64,000 nt of DNA from positions 40,766,033 through 40,830,032 of the forward strand of contig NC_064769.1 in the NCBI RefSeq assembly GCF_011397635.1, in the 5' to 3' direction. Source of the stretch: Epinephelus fuscoguttatus (Eukaryota; Chordata; Actinopteri; Perciformes; Serranidae). How positions within the stretch are numbered: the first letter of the stretch is position 1; every line of letters starts with the position of its first letter. A program made the translations under genes and the position numbers. Shown here one piece after another: positions 20,901 through 32,136 of the stretch. The notes under the pieces are model-generated. The model searched no databases. It was given only the letters and a program-made list of their open reading frames with translations, and was not told the DNA's origin.

Positions 20901-23900
20901 GTTAGAGACATCAGGTAGTGTTAGAGAGACATCAGGGAGTGTTAGAGACATCAGAGAGTGTTAGAGAGACATCAGGGAGTGTTAGAGACATCAGAGAGTG
21001 TTAGAGACATCAGAGAGTGTTAGAGACATCAGGGAGTGTTAGAGACATCAGGGAGTGTTAGAGACATCAGAGAGTGTTAGAGAGACATCAGGGAGTGTTA
21101 GAGACATCAGGGAGTGTTAGAGACATCAGGGAGTGTTAGAGAGACATCAGGGAGTGTTAGAGACATCAGAGAGTGTTAGAGACATCAGGGAGTGTTAGAG
21201 ACATCAGGGAGTGTTAGAGAGACATCAGGGAGTGTTAGAGACATCAGAGAGTGTTAGAGAGACATCAGGGAGTGTTAGAGACATCAGAGAGTGTTAGAGA
21301 CATCAGGGAGTGTTAGAGACATCAGGGAGTGTTAGAGACATCAGGGAGTGTTAGAGACATCAGAGAGTGTTAGAGAGACATCAGGGAGTGTTAGAGAGAC
21401 ATCAGGGAGTGTTAGAGACATCAGAGAGTGTTAGAGACATCAGGGAGTGTTAGAGACATCAGAGAGTGTTAGAGAGACATCAGGGAGTGTTAGAGAGACA
21501 TCAGAGAGTGTTAGAGACATCAGGGAGTGTTAGAGACATCAGAGAGTGTTAGACAGACATCAGGGAGTGTTAGAGAGACATCAGAGAGTGTTAGACAGAC
21601 ATCAGGGAGTGTTAGAGAGACATCAGGGAGTGTTAGAGACATCAGGGAGTGTTAGAGACATCAGGGAGTGTTAGAGACATCAGAGAGTGTTAGAGACATC
21701 AGGGAGTGTTAGAGACATCAGAGAGTGTTAGAGACATCAGGGAGTGTTAGAGAGACATCAGAGAGTGTTAGAGACATCAGGGAGTGTTAGAGACATCAGG
21801 GAGTGTTAGAGACATCAGGGAGTGTTAGAGACATCAGGGAGTGTTAGAGACATCAGGGAGTGTTAGAGACATCAGAGAGTGTTAGAGAGACATCAGGGAG
21901 TGTTAGAGACATCAGAGAGTGTTAGAGACATCAGGGAGTGTTAGAGACATCAGGGAGTGTTAGAGACATCAGAGAGTGTTAGAGAGACATCAGGGAGTGT
22001 TAGAGAGACATCAGAGAGTGTTAGAGAGACATCAGAGAGTGTTAGAGAGACCTCAGTGTGTGTTAGAGACATCAGGGAGTGTTAGAGAGACATCAGAGAG
22101 TGTTAGAGACATCAGAGAGTGTTAGAGACATCAGGGAGTGTTAGAGAGACATCAGGGAGTGTTAGAGACATCAGAGAGTGTTAGAGAGACATCAGAGAGT
22201 GTTAGAGAGACATCAGGGAGTGTTAGAGAGACATCAGAGAGTGTTAGAGAGACATCAGAGAGTGTTAGAGAGACATCAGGGAGTGTTAGAGACATCAGAG
22301 AGTGTTAGAGAGACATCAGGGAGTGTTAGAGACATCAGAGAGTGTTAGAGAGACATCAGGGAGTGTTAGAGACATCAGGGAGTGTTAGAGAGACATCAGG
22401 GAGTGTTAGAGACATCAGAGAGTGTTAGAGAGACATCAGGGAGTGTTAGAGAGACATCAGGGAGTGTTAGAGACATCAGGGAGTGTTAGAGACATCAGAG
22501 AGTGTTAGAGACATCAGGGAGTGTTAGAGACATCAGAGAGTGTTAGAGACATCAGAGAGTGTTAGAGACATCAGAGAGTGTTAGAGACATCAGAGAGTGT
22601 TAGAGAGACATCAGGGAGTGTTAGAGACATCAGAGAGTGTTAGAGACATCAGGGAGTGTTAGAGACATCAGAGAGTGTTAGAGAGACATCAGGGAGTGTT
22701 AGAGACATCAGGGAGTGTTAGAGACATCAGGGAGTGTTAGAGAGACATCAGGGAGTGTTAGAGACATCAGAGAGTGTTAGAGACATCAGGGAGTGTTAGA
22801 GAGACATCAGGGAGTGTTAGAGACATCAGGGAGTGTTAGAGAGACATCAGGGAGTGTTAGAGACATCAGAGAGTGTTAGAGACATCAGAGAGTGTTAGAG
22901 AGACATCAGGGAGTGTTAGAGACATCAGAGAGTGTTAGAGAGACATCAGTGAGTGTTAGAGACATCAGGGAGTGTTAGAGACATCAGAGAGTGTTAGAGA
23001 GACATCAGGGAGTGTTAGAGACATCAGGGAGTGTTAGAGACATCAGAGAGTGTTAGAGAGACATCAGGGAGTGTTAGAGACATCAGGGAGTGTTAGAGAC
23101 ATCAGAGAGTGTTAGAGAGACATCAGGGAGTGTTAGAGACATCAGAGAGTGTTAGAGAGACATCAGGGAGTGTTAGAGACATCAGGGAGTGTTAGAGACA
23201 TCAGAGAGTGTTAGAGAGACATCAGAGAGTGTTAGAGAGACATCAGGGAGTGTTAGAGAGACATCAGAGAGTGTTAGAGAGACATCAGAGAGTGTTAGAG
23301 AGACATCAGGGAGTGTTAGAGAGACATCAGGGAGTGTTAGAGACATCAGGGAGTGTTAGAGACATCAGAGAGTGTTAGAGAGACATCAGGGAGTGTTAGA
23401 GAGACATCAGGGAGTGTTAGAGAGACATCAGAGAGTGTTAGAGACATCAGAGAGTGTTAGAGAGACATCAGAGAGTGTTAGAGAGACATCAGAGAGTGTT
23501 AGAGAGACATCAGAGAGTGTTAGAGAGACATCAGGGAGTGTTAGAGAGACATCAGAGAGTGTTAGAGAGACATCAGGGAGTGTTAGAGAGACATCAGAGA
23601 GTGTTAGAGAGACATCAGGGAGTGTTAGAGACATCAGAGAGTGTTAGAGAGACATCAGGGAGTGTTAGAGACATCAGAGAGTGTTAGAGACATCAGAGAG
23701 TGTTAGAGAGACATCAGAGAGTGTTAGAGAGACATCAGGGAGTGTTAGAGAGACATCAGGGAGTGTTAGAGAGACATCAGAGAGTGTTAGAGAGACATCA
23801 GAGAGTGTTAGAGAGACATCAGAGAGTGTTAGAGACATCAGAGAGTGTTAGAGACATCAGAGAGTGTTAGAGAGACATCAGGGAGTGTTAGAGAGACATC

Positions 23901-26900
23901 AGGGAGTGTTAGAGACATCAGAGAGTGTTAGAGAGACATCAGGGAGTGTTAGAGACATCAGAGAGTGTTAGAGAGACATCAGAGAGTGTTAGAGATATCA
24001 GGGAGTGTTAGAGATATCAGGGAGTGTTAGAGACATCAGGGAGTGTTAGAGACATCAGAGAGTGTTAGAGAGACATCAGGGAGTGTTAGAGACATCAGGG
24101 AGTGTTAGAGACATCAGAGAGTGTTAGAGACATCAGGGAGTGTTAGAGAGACATCAGAGAGTGTTAGAGACATCAGGAAGTGTTAGAGAGACATCAGAGA
24201 GTGTTAGAGACATCAGGAAGTGTTAGAGACATCAGTGAGTGTTAGAGACATCAGGGAGTGTTAGAGAGACATCAGGGAGTGTTAGAGAGACATCAGAGAG
24301 TGTTAGAGAGACATCAGTGAGTGTTAGAGACATCAGGGAGTGTTAGAGACATCAGGGAGTGTTAGAGAGACATCAGAGAGTGTTAGAGACATCAGGGAGT
24401 GTTAGAGAGACATCAGGGAGTGTTAGAGAGACATCAGGGAGTGTTAGAGAGACATCAGGGAGTGTTAGAGAGATCAGGGAGTGTTAGAGACATCAGAGAG
24501 TGTTAGAGAGACATCAGTGAGTGTTAGAGACATCAGAGAGTGTTAGAGACATCAGGGAGTGTTAGAGACATCAGGGAGTGTTAGAGACATCAGAGAGTGT
24601 TAGAGAGACATCAGGGAGTGTTAGAGACATCAGGGAGTGTTAGAGAGACATCAGAGAGTGTTAGAGAGACATCAGGGAGTGTTAGAGACATCAGGGAGTG
24701 TTAGAGACATCAGGGAGTGTTAGAGAGACATCAGAGAGTGTTAGAGAGACATCAGGGAGTGTTAGAGACATCAGAGAGTGTTAGAGACATCAGGGAGTGT
24801 TAGAGAGACATCAGAGAGTGTTAGAGAGACATCAGAGAGTGTTAGAGACATCAGAGAGTGTTAGAGACCTCAGGGAGTGTTAGAGACATCACCGAGTGTT
24901 AGAGACATCAGTGAGTGTTAGAGACATCAGAGAGTGTTAGAGAGACATCAGGGAGTGTTAGAGACATCAGGGAGTGTTAGAGACATCAGAGAGTGTTAGA
25001 GAGACATCAGAGAGTGTTAGAGAGACATCAGGGAGTGTTAGAGACATCAGAGAGTGTTAGAGAGACATCAGGGAGTGTTAGAGACATCAGAGAGTGTTAG
25101 AGACATCAGAGAGTGTTAGAGAGACATCAGTGAGTGTTAGAGACATCAGAGAGTGTTAGAGAGACATCAGTGAGTGTTAGAGACATCAGTGAGTGTTAGA
25201 GACATCAGGGAGTGTTAGAGACATCAGAGAGTGTTAGAGAGACATCAGGGAGTGTTAGAGACATCAGAGAGTGTTAGAGACATCAGGGAGTGTTAGAGAC
25301 ATCAGAGAGTGTTAGAGAGACATCAGGGAGTGTTAGAGACATCAGAGAGTGTTAGAGAGACATCAGGGAGTGTTAGAGACATCAGAGAGTGTTAGAGACA
25401 TCAGGGAGTGTTAGAGACATCAGGGAGTGTTAGAGAGACATCAGGGAGTGTTAGAGACATCTGAGAGTGTTAGAGAGATCTGAGAGTGTTAGAGAGAGAT
25501 CTGAGAGTGTTAGAGAGACATCAGAGAGTGTTAGAGAGACATCAGGGAGTGTTAGAGACATCAGGGAGTGTTAGAGAGACATCAGAGAGTGTTAGAGAGA
25601 CATCAGGGAGTGTTAGAGACATCAGAGAGTGTTAGAGACATCAGAGAGTGTTAGAGAGACATCAGGGAGTGTTAGAGACATCAGGGAGTGTTAGAGACAT
25701 CAGAGAGTGTTAGAGAGACATCAGTGAGTGTTAGAGACATCAGTGTGTGATAGAGACATCAGAGAGTGTTAGAGACATCAGTGAGTGTTAGAGACATCAG
25801 AGAGTGTTAGAGAGACATCAGGGAGTGTTAGAGAGACATCAGGGAGTGTTAGAGACATCAGAGAGTGTTAGAGAGACATCAGGGAGTGTTAGAGAGACAT
25901 CAGAGAGTGTTAGAGAGACATCAGGGAGTGTTAGAGACATCAGGGAGTGTTAGAGAGACATCAGGGAGTGTTAGAGAGACATCAGGGAGTGTTAGAGACA
26001 TCAGAGAGTGTTAGAGACATCAGAGAGTGTTAGAGAGACATCAGGGAGTGTTAGAGAGACATCAGGGAGTGTTAGAGACATCAGAGAGTGTTAGAGAGAC
26101 ATCAGGGAGTGTTAGAGAGACATCAGAGAGTGTTAGAGAGACATCAGGGAGTGTTAGAGAGACATCAGAGAGTGTTAGAGACATCAGAGAGTGTTAGAGA
26201 GACATCAGAGAGTGTTAGAGAGACATCAGGGAGTGTTAGAGACATCAGGGAGTGTTAGAGAGACATCAGGGAGTGTTAGAGACATCAGGGAGTGTTAGAG
26301 ACATCAGAGAGTGTTAGAGACATCAGGGAGTGTTAGAGAGACATCAGAGAGTGTTAGAGAGACATCAGAGAGTGTTAGAGACATCAGGGAGTGTTAGAGA
26401 CATCAGGGAGTGTTAGAGACATCAGAGAGTGTTAGAGACATCAGAGAGTGTTAGAGAGACATCAGAGAGTGTTAGAGAGACATCAGAGAGTGTTAGAGAC
26501 ATCAGGGAGTGTTAGAGACATCAGAGAGTGTTAGAGAGACATCAGAGAGTGTTAGAGACATCAGGGAGTGTTAGAGAGACATCAGGGAGTGTTAGAGACA
26601 TCAGAGAGTGTTAGAGACATCAGAGAGTGTTAGAGAGACATCAGGGAGTGTTAGAGACATCAGAGAGTGTTAGAGAGACATCAGGGAGTGTTAGAGACAT
26701 CAGAGAGTGTTAGAGACATCAGGGAGTGTTAGAGAGACATCAGAGAGTGTTAGAGAGACATCAGGGAGTGTTAGAGACATCAGAGAGTGTTAGAGACATC
26801 AGAGAGTGTTAGAGACATCAGGGAGTGTTAGAGAGACATCAGAGAGTGTTAGAGAGACATCAGGGAGTGTTAGAGACATCAGAGAGTGTTAGAGACATCA

Positions 26901-27031
26901 GGGAGTGTTAGAGAGACATCAGGGAGTGTTAGAGAGACATCAGGGAGTGTTAGAGAGACATCAGGGAGTGTTAGAGACATCAGGGAGTGTTAGAGACATC
27001 AGGGAGTGTTAGAGACATCAGGGAGTGTTAG
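17954..27031. repeat. 9-kb minisatellite of 19- and 21-bp units
   Basis: About 460 head-to-tail units (length divided by mean unit). The two unit types are GAGTGTTAGAGACATCAGG (19 bp) and the same with an extra GA (21 bp), each with a G or A at one site (CAGGGAG or CAGAGAG). Degenerate patches occur near 19380-19545, 20330-20375, 22050, 24870-24900 and 25450-25510. No flanking element or spacer structure is present. Three units of the same sequence, same orientation relative to the gene, lie in intron 1 of the plus-strand paralogue at 41095-41153. Runs of 21-bp units give seven-residue ORFs (for example 23372-23647); these are not genes. Confidence 0.97.
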
Positions 27032-27845
27032 TTATCCAGTGTATTCTGAGAATGGGTGAAGGTGAGTAAAGAGTTTTGGCTGCTTGGAGGAGAACAGAAT
27101 AATGTTATATAAATGCAGCACGTTTACCATTGCCCAGCCAGACACCCGGCTCATTCTTCGGCTCTCTTTTCTGCTCCCTCTCAAGCTTCCTGATTATGTC
27201 TTTGGTTTCTTGAGTTTGTCTCCTGTAGCCACACTCTGGCAAATGCTGGCCATGGCAGGGTCCAGCAAAACAAGCCAACTTTCTGGAAACAGCACCATTT
27301 GTCAGAACTCGTACCAGAATCAACCTGTTTCATCGTAAACAACCAATAAATGAGGCTTAAAATGCAAAATGGCCGGAATATTCCTTTAAGTCCTTCATCC
27401 CCGTTGTGGTCCATAACATTTCAGTCCGAGCACTTTGAAATAACAGGCTGGGGAAACAAAAGAACACATGACTTACTGGACATCCAGCTAGCCACTTCCA
27501 CTTAGCAGACATATTTGAAGAGAAGCTCTGTGTGAATGTCTTCCCACGATCAGTCGTCTGCTACGAGATGTTTAAATATGGACAGTCGGGTCCCAAGTCC
27601 TTCACCCTTTTCTTGTCCACATCTCACCGACGAAAAAATGGTGTTTGACGTAATGAAACAATAGAGTTTTCCTTGACTGCAGTTGCCATGATCCTTTCAC
27701 AAACTGATGAGTCTCCGCCAGTAGCCGTCTTCTGTTCTCTGTAACTAGTTACAGTTGTGGCGCGAATGCTTGCTGATGGACGTATTTGATTCGATGAATT
27801 GTCCAATCACGTTAAGATTAAAAATATGGAAAACAATACCATTGG
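27032..27845. other. No gene recognised
   Basis: Minus-strand ORFs at 27105-27414 lack splice context. The segment ending GGCCGGAATATTCCTTTAAG near 27390 resembles the end of an old DNA transposon. Nothing firm can be said. Confidence 0.3.
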
Positions 27846-29221
27846 TCCTAATAAATCCTAAACGGGTATAATTAAGTAAAATGAAGAGTTTAAGGCACAG
27901 AGGTGCGAACTACAAGCGAACTTTCATGTGCCAATGAAAAGCTGCCTGTGTTTGTAAGAGAGCAAAAAGTTTGCTAGCTCTCATAGACTCCAGTGTTACT
28001 GGCGCCCTTACAAGAGTGTTCATTCATTCATCTTCTAACCGCTTCATCCTCTTGAGGGTTGTGGGGGGGTGGAGCCTATCCCAGCTGACACTGGGCGAGA
28101 GGCAGGGTTCACCCTGGACAGGTCACCAGACTATCACAGGACAGACACATAGAGACAGACAACCATTCACACTCACATTCACACCTACGGACAATTTAGA
28201 GTCACCAATTAACCTGCATGTCTTTGGACTGTGGGAGGAAGCTGGAGCACCTGGAGGAAACCCACGCTGACACAGGGAGAACATGTCAGAGCACCTGGAG
28301 GAAACCCACGCTGACACGGGGAGAACATGTCAGAGCACCTGGAGGAAACCCACGCTGACACGGGGAGAACATGTCAGAGCACCTGGAGGAAACCCACGCT
28401 GACACGGGGAGAACATGTCAGAGCACCTGGAGGAAACCCACGCTGACACGGGGAGAGCATGTCAGAGCACCTGGAGGAAACCCACACTGACACGGGGAGA
28501 ACATGTGGGAGCACCTGGAGGAAACCCACGCTGACACAGGGAGAACATGTCAGAGCACCTGGAGGAAACCCACGCTGACACAGGGAGAACATGTCAGAGC
28601 ACCTGGAGGAAACCCACGCTGACACAGGGAGAACATGTGGGAGCACCTGGAGGAAACCCACGCTGACACAGGGAGAACATGTCGGAGCACCTGGAGGAAA
28701 CCCACGCTGACACAGGGAGAACATGTCAGAGCACCTGGAGGAAACCCACGCTGACACAGGGAGAACATGTGGGAGCACCTGGAGGAAACCCACGCTGACA
28801 CGGGGAGAACATGTCAGAGCACCTGGAGGAAACCCACGCTGACACAGGGAGAACATGTCAGAGCACCTGGAGGAAACCCACGCTGACACAGGGAGAACAT
28901 GTTGGAGCACCTGGAGGAAACCCACGCTGACACGGGGAGAACATGTCAGAGCACCTGGAGGAAACCCACGCTGACACGGGGAGAACACGCAAACTCCGCA
29001 CAGAAGGGCTCCCACACCCAGGATCGAACCGGCAACCCTCTTGCTGTGAGGCGAGAGTGCTAACCACAACACCACCGTGCCGCCCCTTACAAGAGTGTAC
29101 ATAATATAAATATTATATAATTAAACACATCATTAGTAAAACAACATATCTTATGGTATCTTAAAAAAATTCCTTAAACTCTTCATTTTACTTAATTATA
29201 CCCGTTTAGGATTTATTAGGA
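27846..29221. mobile_element. MITE-like element with 50-bp perfect inverted ends, split by a SINE
   Basis: 27846-27895 is an exact reverse complement of 29172-29221. Without the SINE insertion (28020-29083) the element would be about 300 bp, typical of a MITE. No clear target duplication is seen outside the arms. Exact arms imply a recent or gene-converted copy. Confidence 0.65.
28020..29083 (-). mobile_element. tRNA-derived SINE with 17-unit 44-bp VNTR
   Basis: Same SINE as at 2597-3311. A box and B box are on the minus strand near 29070-29030. The target duplication is CCCTTACAAGAGTGT at 28005-28019 and 29084-29098 (15 bp, exact). Repeat units start at 28247 and run at 44-bp spacing to 28951. 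The long minus-strand ORF of 242 codons is a product of the repeat. Confidence 0.9.
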
Positions 29222-29457
29222 AATGAATGGGAGAAACCAAAATATTTTTTACTCTGAATACAGTGAATGAAATGATCTGACACTCAAATCTCATCATTAG
29301 TGCACTGAAATATGTTTGGATGGTATTTAAGGTGGAAAATTTGTATTTTATTTTGATCATTTTCATTTAGTGAATGAATAAAAGCGTTAGTTATCAACAG
29401 CAAAATTAGTATCAGTAGGTTTCCTGGCAACCAAACTAAAAAACATATTGCAATGTA

Positions 29458-29760
29458 TAAAATGGTAAATGGACCTGCATTTGTATAGCGCCTTTCTAGT
29501 CATCTAGTGACCACTCAAAGCGCTTTTTACACTACGAGTCACGTTCACCCATTCACACACACTGGTGGCCGAGGCTAGCATACAAGGTGCCACCTGCTAC
29601 TCAGTTTTAACACACTCGCTGGAACAGCCATCGGGAGCAGTTTGGGCTTCAGTATCTTGCTCAAGGACACTTCGACATGCAGCCTGGAGGAGCCCGGGAT
29701 CGAACCACTGATCTTTTGATTGGTGGACGACCCGCTCTACCTCTGAGCCACAGCTGCCCC
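29458..29760 (-). mobile_element. tRNA-derived SINE, second family
   Basis: The minus strand begins GGGGGCAGCTGTGGCTCAGAGG (A box TGGCTCAGAGG), has B box GGTTCGATCCC, and ends with GCGCTATACAAATGCAGGTC, the 3' end shared with fish LINE-mobilised SINEs. Confidence 0.85.
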
Positions 29761-29884
29761 CACATAGTTCACGTGTGGCAGTAGTACAGAGGTGTACTTT
29801 TGTCGTTTGATTTCTTTGAATCAAATCAAATGAATTCTCAACTGATTTTGCAACTTGATTTTTCTTTTGACCAGAAACATTTAC

Positions 29885-30075
29885 ATTTTACATATTTAGT
29901 CATTTAGCAAACACTTTTATCCAAAGCGACTTACAAGGGAGAAATAATACTCAAGCTACGTTGCAGCAGAGACCTTCGTGTAAAAATAAATACTAATCTA
30001 CTGGTGCTGGTTAGTGAGGTCCACCCTTCCCTATAAAGCGCCTCGGGTGTCTAGAAAAGCGCTATATAAATGTAA
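29885..30075. mobile_element. SINE/LINE 3'-end fragments
   Basis: ATTTAGTCATTTAGCAAACA followed by TTATCCAAAGCGACTTACA (29897-29938) is a common teleost dispersed repeat. AAAGCGCCTCGGGTGTCTAG with GCGCTATATAAATG (30035-30073) is another SINE tail. Both are short pieces. Confidence 0.6.
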
Positions 30076-30099
30076 CTTCATTCACATTTATTTCTCTAT

Positions 30100-31450
30100 T
30101 CTCAAATTGGCCTGGAAGGGTCAAAATCTTGAAACCCATGGCAAAAGTGATTTTCAAGTTTAGCCGAGAGCTTGAAAGGAAAAATAAATGCAAAAAAGTT
30201 TGAAATAGTACAAATAATACAAAATGTATTTTAACGACATCCATGATCCTTCGTCCACCTATAGGCTGTGTCATTTAGCCATTTGTTTTAAGCAATTATT
30301 CCCATAATATTTGTGGTGGACTAAATGGGGCTAGGTTGACTAAACATGGAAATCACTTTTGAGATGGGTTTCAAGATTTTAACACCTTCCAGGCCAGTTT
30401 GAACACATAATGATGCTGTTTTTTTGGAGGGCAAAAAGACGAAAGGAGGGTAGAGGACACAGAAATGCTTTTGCAATAGATGTCTTTGGTGGTAATCACA
30501 AGGTTAAGTGTGTCAGTGACCCCCAAGAAGCCCCCCCCCCCCCCAGCCCCCAGCCCCCCTCTCACCTCCCTCCCACTGACTCCCATATTATAAAATACCA
30601 AAAAACCCACATTTTGATCCAGTTGTTGATGCTAAAAATGAAGAAAAGCACGTCATTTCTCTATTGTCAGTGGTTTCCCTGTTGTGAAAGAGGTATACCA
30701 TAGAAATAAAGGAAAAATTAGAGTCCACATGCTGGAAGTTCACCTCCTCCTTCTCCTCTGTCTGTCTCAAGTGGAAGTTTGTTTGAATCCAGGGCCTCCA
30801 GAATCAAGTCTCTGGCTTCAGTGATGGTCAGTCTCTTCTTTTCTCTCTCTGTCATTTCTCTTTGTCTTTTCATCTGACTGTCTTGGGAAAAATGAGCTCT
30901 GTACTCACCCACCTCAACTCTACACTGCATTTTTGTAAACAAAATGGAGCTTTGTTGTGGTGACCTCAGCACTGTTATTGGGGGAAACCTTTGACGTGCT
31001 GCAGGTGCAGTGAGTGAAGAAGTCCGTTGGTGGAATATGAACTGGAACCAATTGATTACAATTTTTGACCTCTTTCACACCAAAGAAACCCCTGACAACA
31101 GAGAAATATTGTTTTGTTGTTTTTTTTGCTGCAATGGCAGTGGGATCAAAATGTGTGATTTTTGGTGTTTTTTATAATGGGAGTCAATGGGAGGGAGGTG
31201 AGAGGGGGGCTGGGGGTGGGAGTAGGATCATGTCATCCAAACCCCCTTTGGTGGGGGTCACTGGCCCATGTAGCCCTGTAATAAGCGCCAACATGATCCA
31301 CCGTAAAATTATTGTTGTGTCCCAAACCCCCCTTTTGTGTGTTTCCCACCCCAGCAAACAGCAGCACCCAGACGTGTTCAAACTGGTCTGAAAGGGTTAA
31401 AATCTTGACACCCAAGGCAAAAGTGACTTTTAAGTTTGGCTAAGACCTGG
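30100..31450. repeat. Imperfect fold-back element
   Basis: 30365-30705 is an imperfect inverted copy of 31060-31415. Matching landmarks include GGAGGGAGGTGAGAGGGGGG against its complement, and the CTCTTTCACA/TGTGAAAGAG blocks. A further related copy of the outer part lies at 30100-30250. The centre (30720-31010) is unique and carries an open minus-strand frame. Confidence 0.6.
30718..30972 (-). pseudogene. Unidentified exon-like ORF in the fold-back centre
   Basis: The frame includes QMKRQREMTEREKKRLTI and then EARDLILEALDSNKLP, a charged, helix-prone stretch. I do not recognise it. It may be a piece of the element's own gene or a captured host exon. Confidence 0.25.
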
Positions 31451-31849
31451 AAAGGAAAAATCAATACAGAAAAGTTTTGAAATAGTACTTCAAAAAACAT
31501 ATTTTAGGTGAAGAATTAGAGGTGGACAAAAATGTCCACCTCTAAAAATGAAGGATCATGGATGTTGTTAAAACTGATAACAAGCCCAAAAAATGGACTT
31601 GCATGCTCAAAACTGGGACCTCCAGAGCTTACCCAAAAATACACCCCCTTGCCAAAAATCATCTTCCTATGGCCTTTCATTTGACTGTGAGGAGTTTGGG
31701 AAGTTGGGGAGGTGGACAGAAATGTCAAGGGGTCATCCAAGGGTTAGAGGAGGTAACAGTAGGAGAAAGTAAAAGGAAGGGAGGAAGAGTAGTGCTAGGT
31801 AAGTCCAAGTTAGGAGAGGAGGTGTTCTCTGAAGAGTTGGGTCTTCAAG

Positions 31850-31897
31850 AGCTTCTTAAAGACTGAGAGGGACGTCCCTCTCAGTCTTTAAGAAGCT
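31850..31897. repeat. 48-bp perfect palindrome
   Basis: Arms of 24 bp (31850-31873 and 31874-31897) meet at GGGAC/GTCCC with no spacer. It sits at the end of a dispersed repeat with GTTGGGTCTTCAAGAGC. Confidence 0.85.
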
Positions 31898-32136
31898 GGA
31901 GTGCAACAGAACCGCAGCAATCAGTTTCCAAAAAATCTGGTTTTGGACATATTAAGCCCCTTCATGCCTCTAAATTAAGAATATATTTGGGCGGGACATA
32001 AAAATTACGCTCATTTTCAGCCACTGCATTTATCAACATGCACCTGTTTGTATGCTGAGATTGGAGAGGCACAAACTTTGAACGAATCATCCGCAAGCCC
32101 TGTCGTAAGAGGAGTGCCAGTGTGTGTATTCTACAT

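Noticed and set aside
17954..27031. Array resembling CRISPR, and heptad-repeat ORFs at 23372-23687
   Set aside because: Units are contiguous with no unique spacers and the host is a vertebrate. The ORFs arise only where 21-bp units happen to run together, and they exist on both strands.
28374..29102. 242-codon minus-strand ORF and similar ones at 2865-3302 and 63656-63850
   Set aside because: They translate the 44-bp VNTR of a SINE. All frames are open because the unit lacks stops in each frame.
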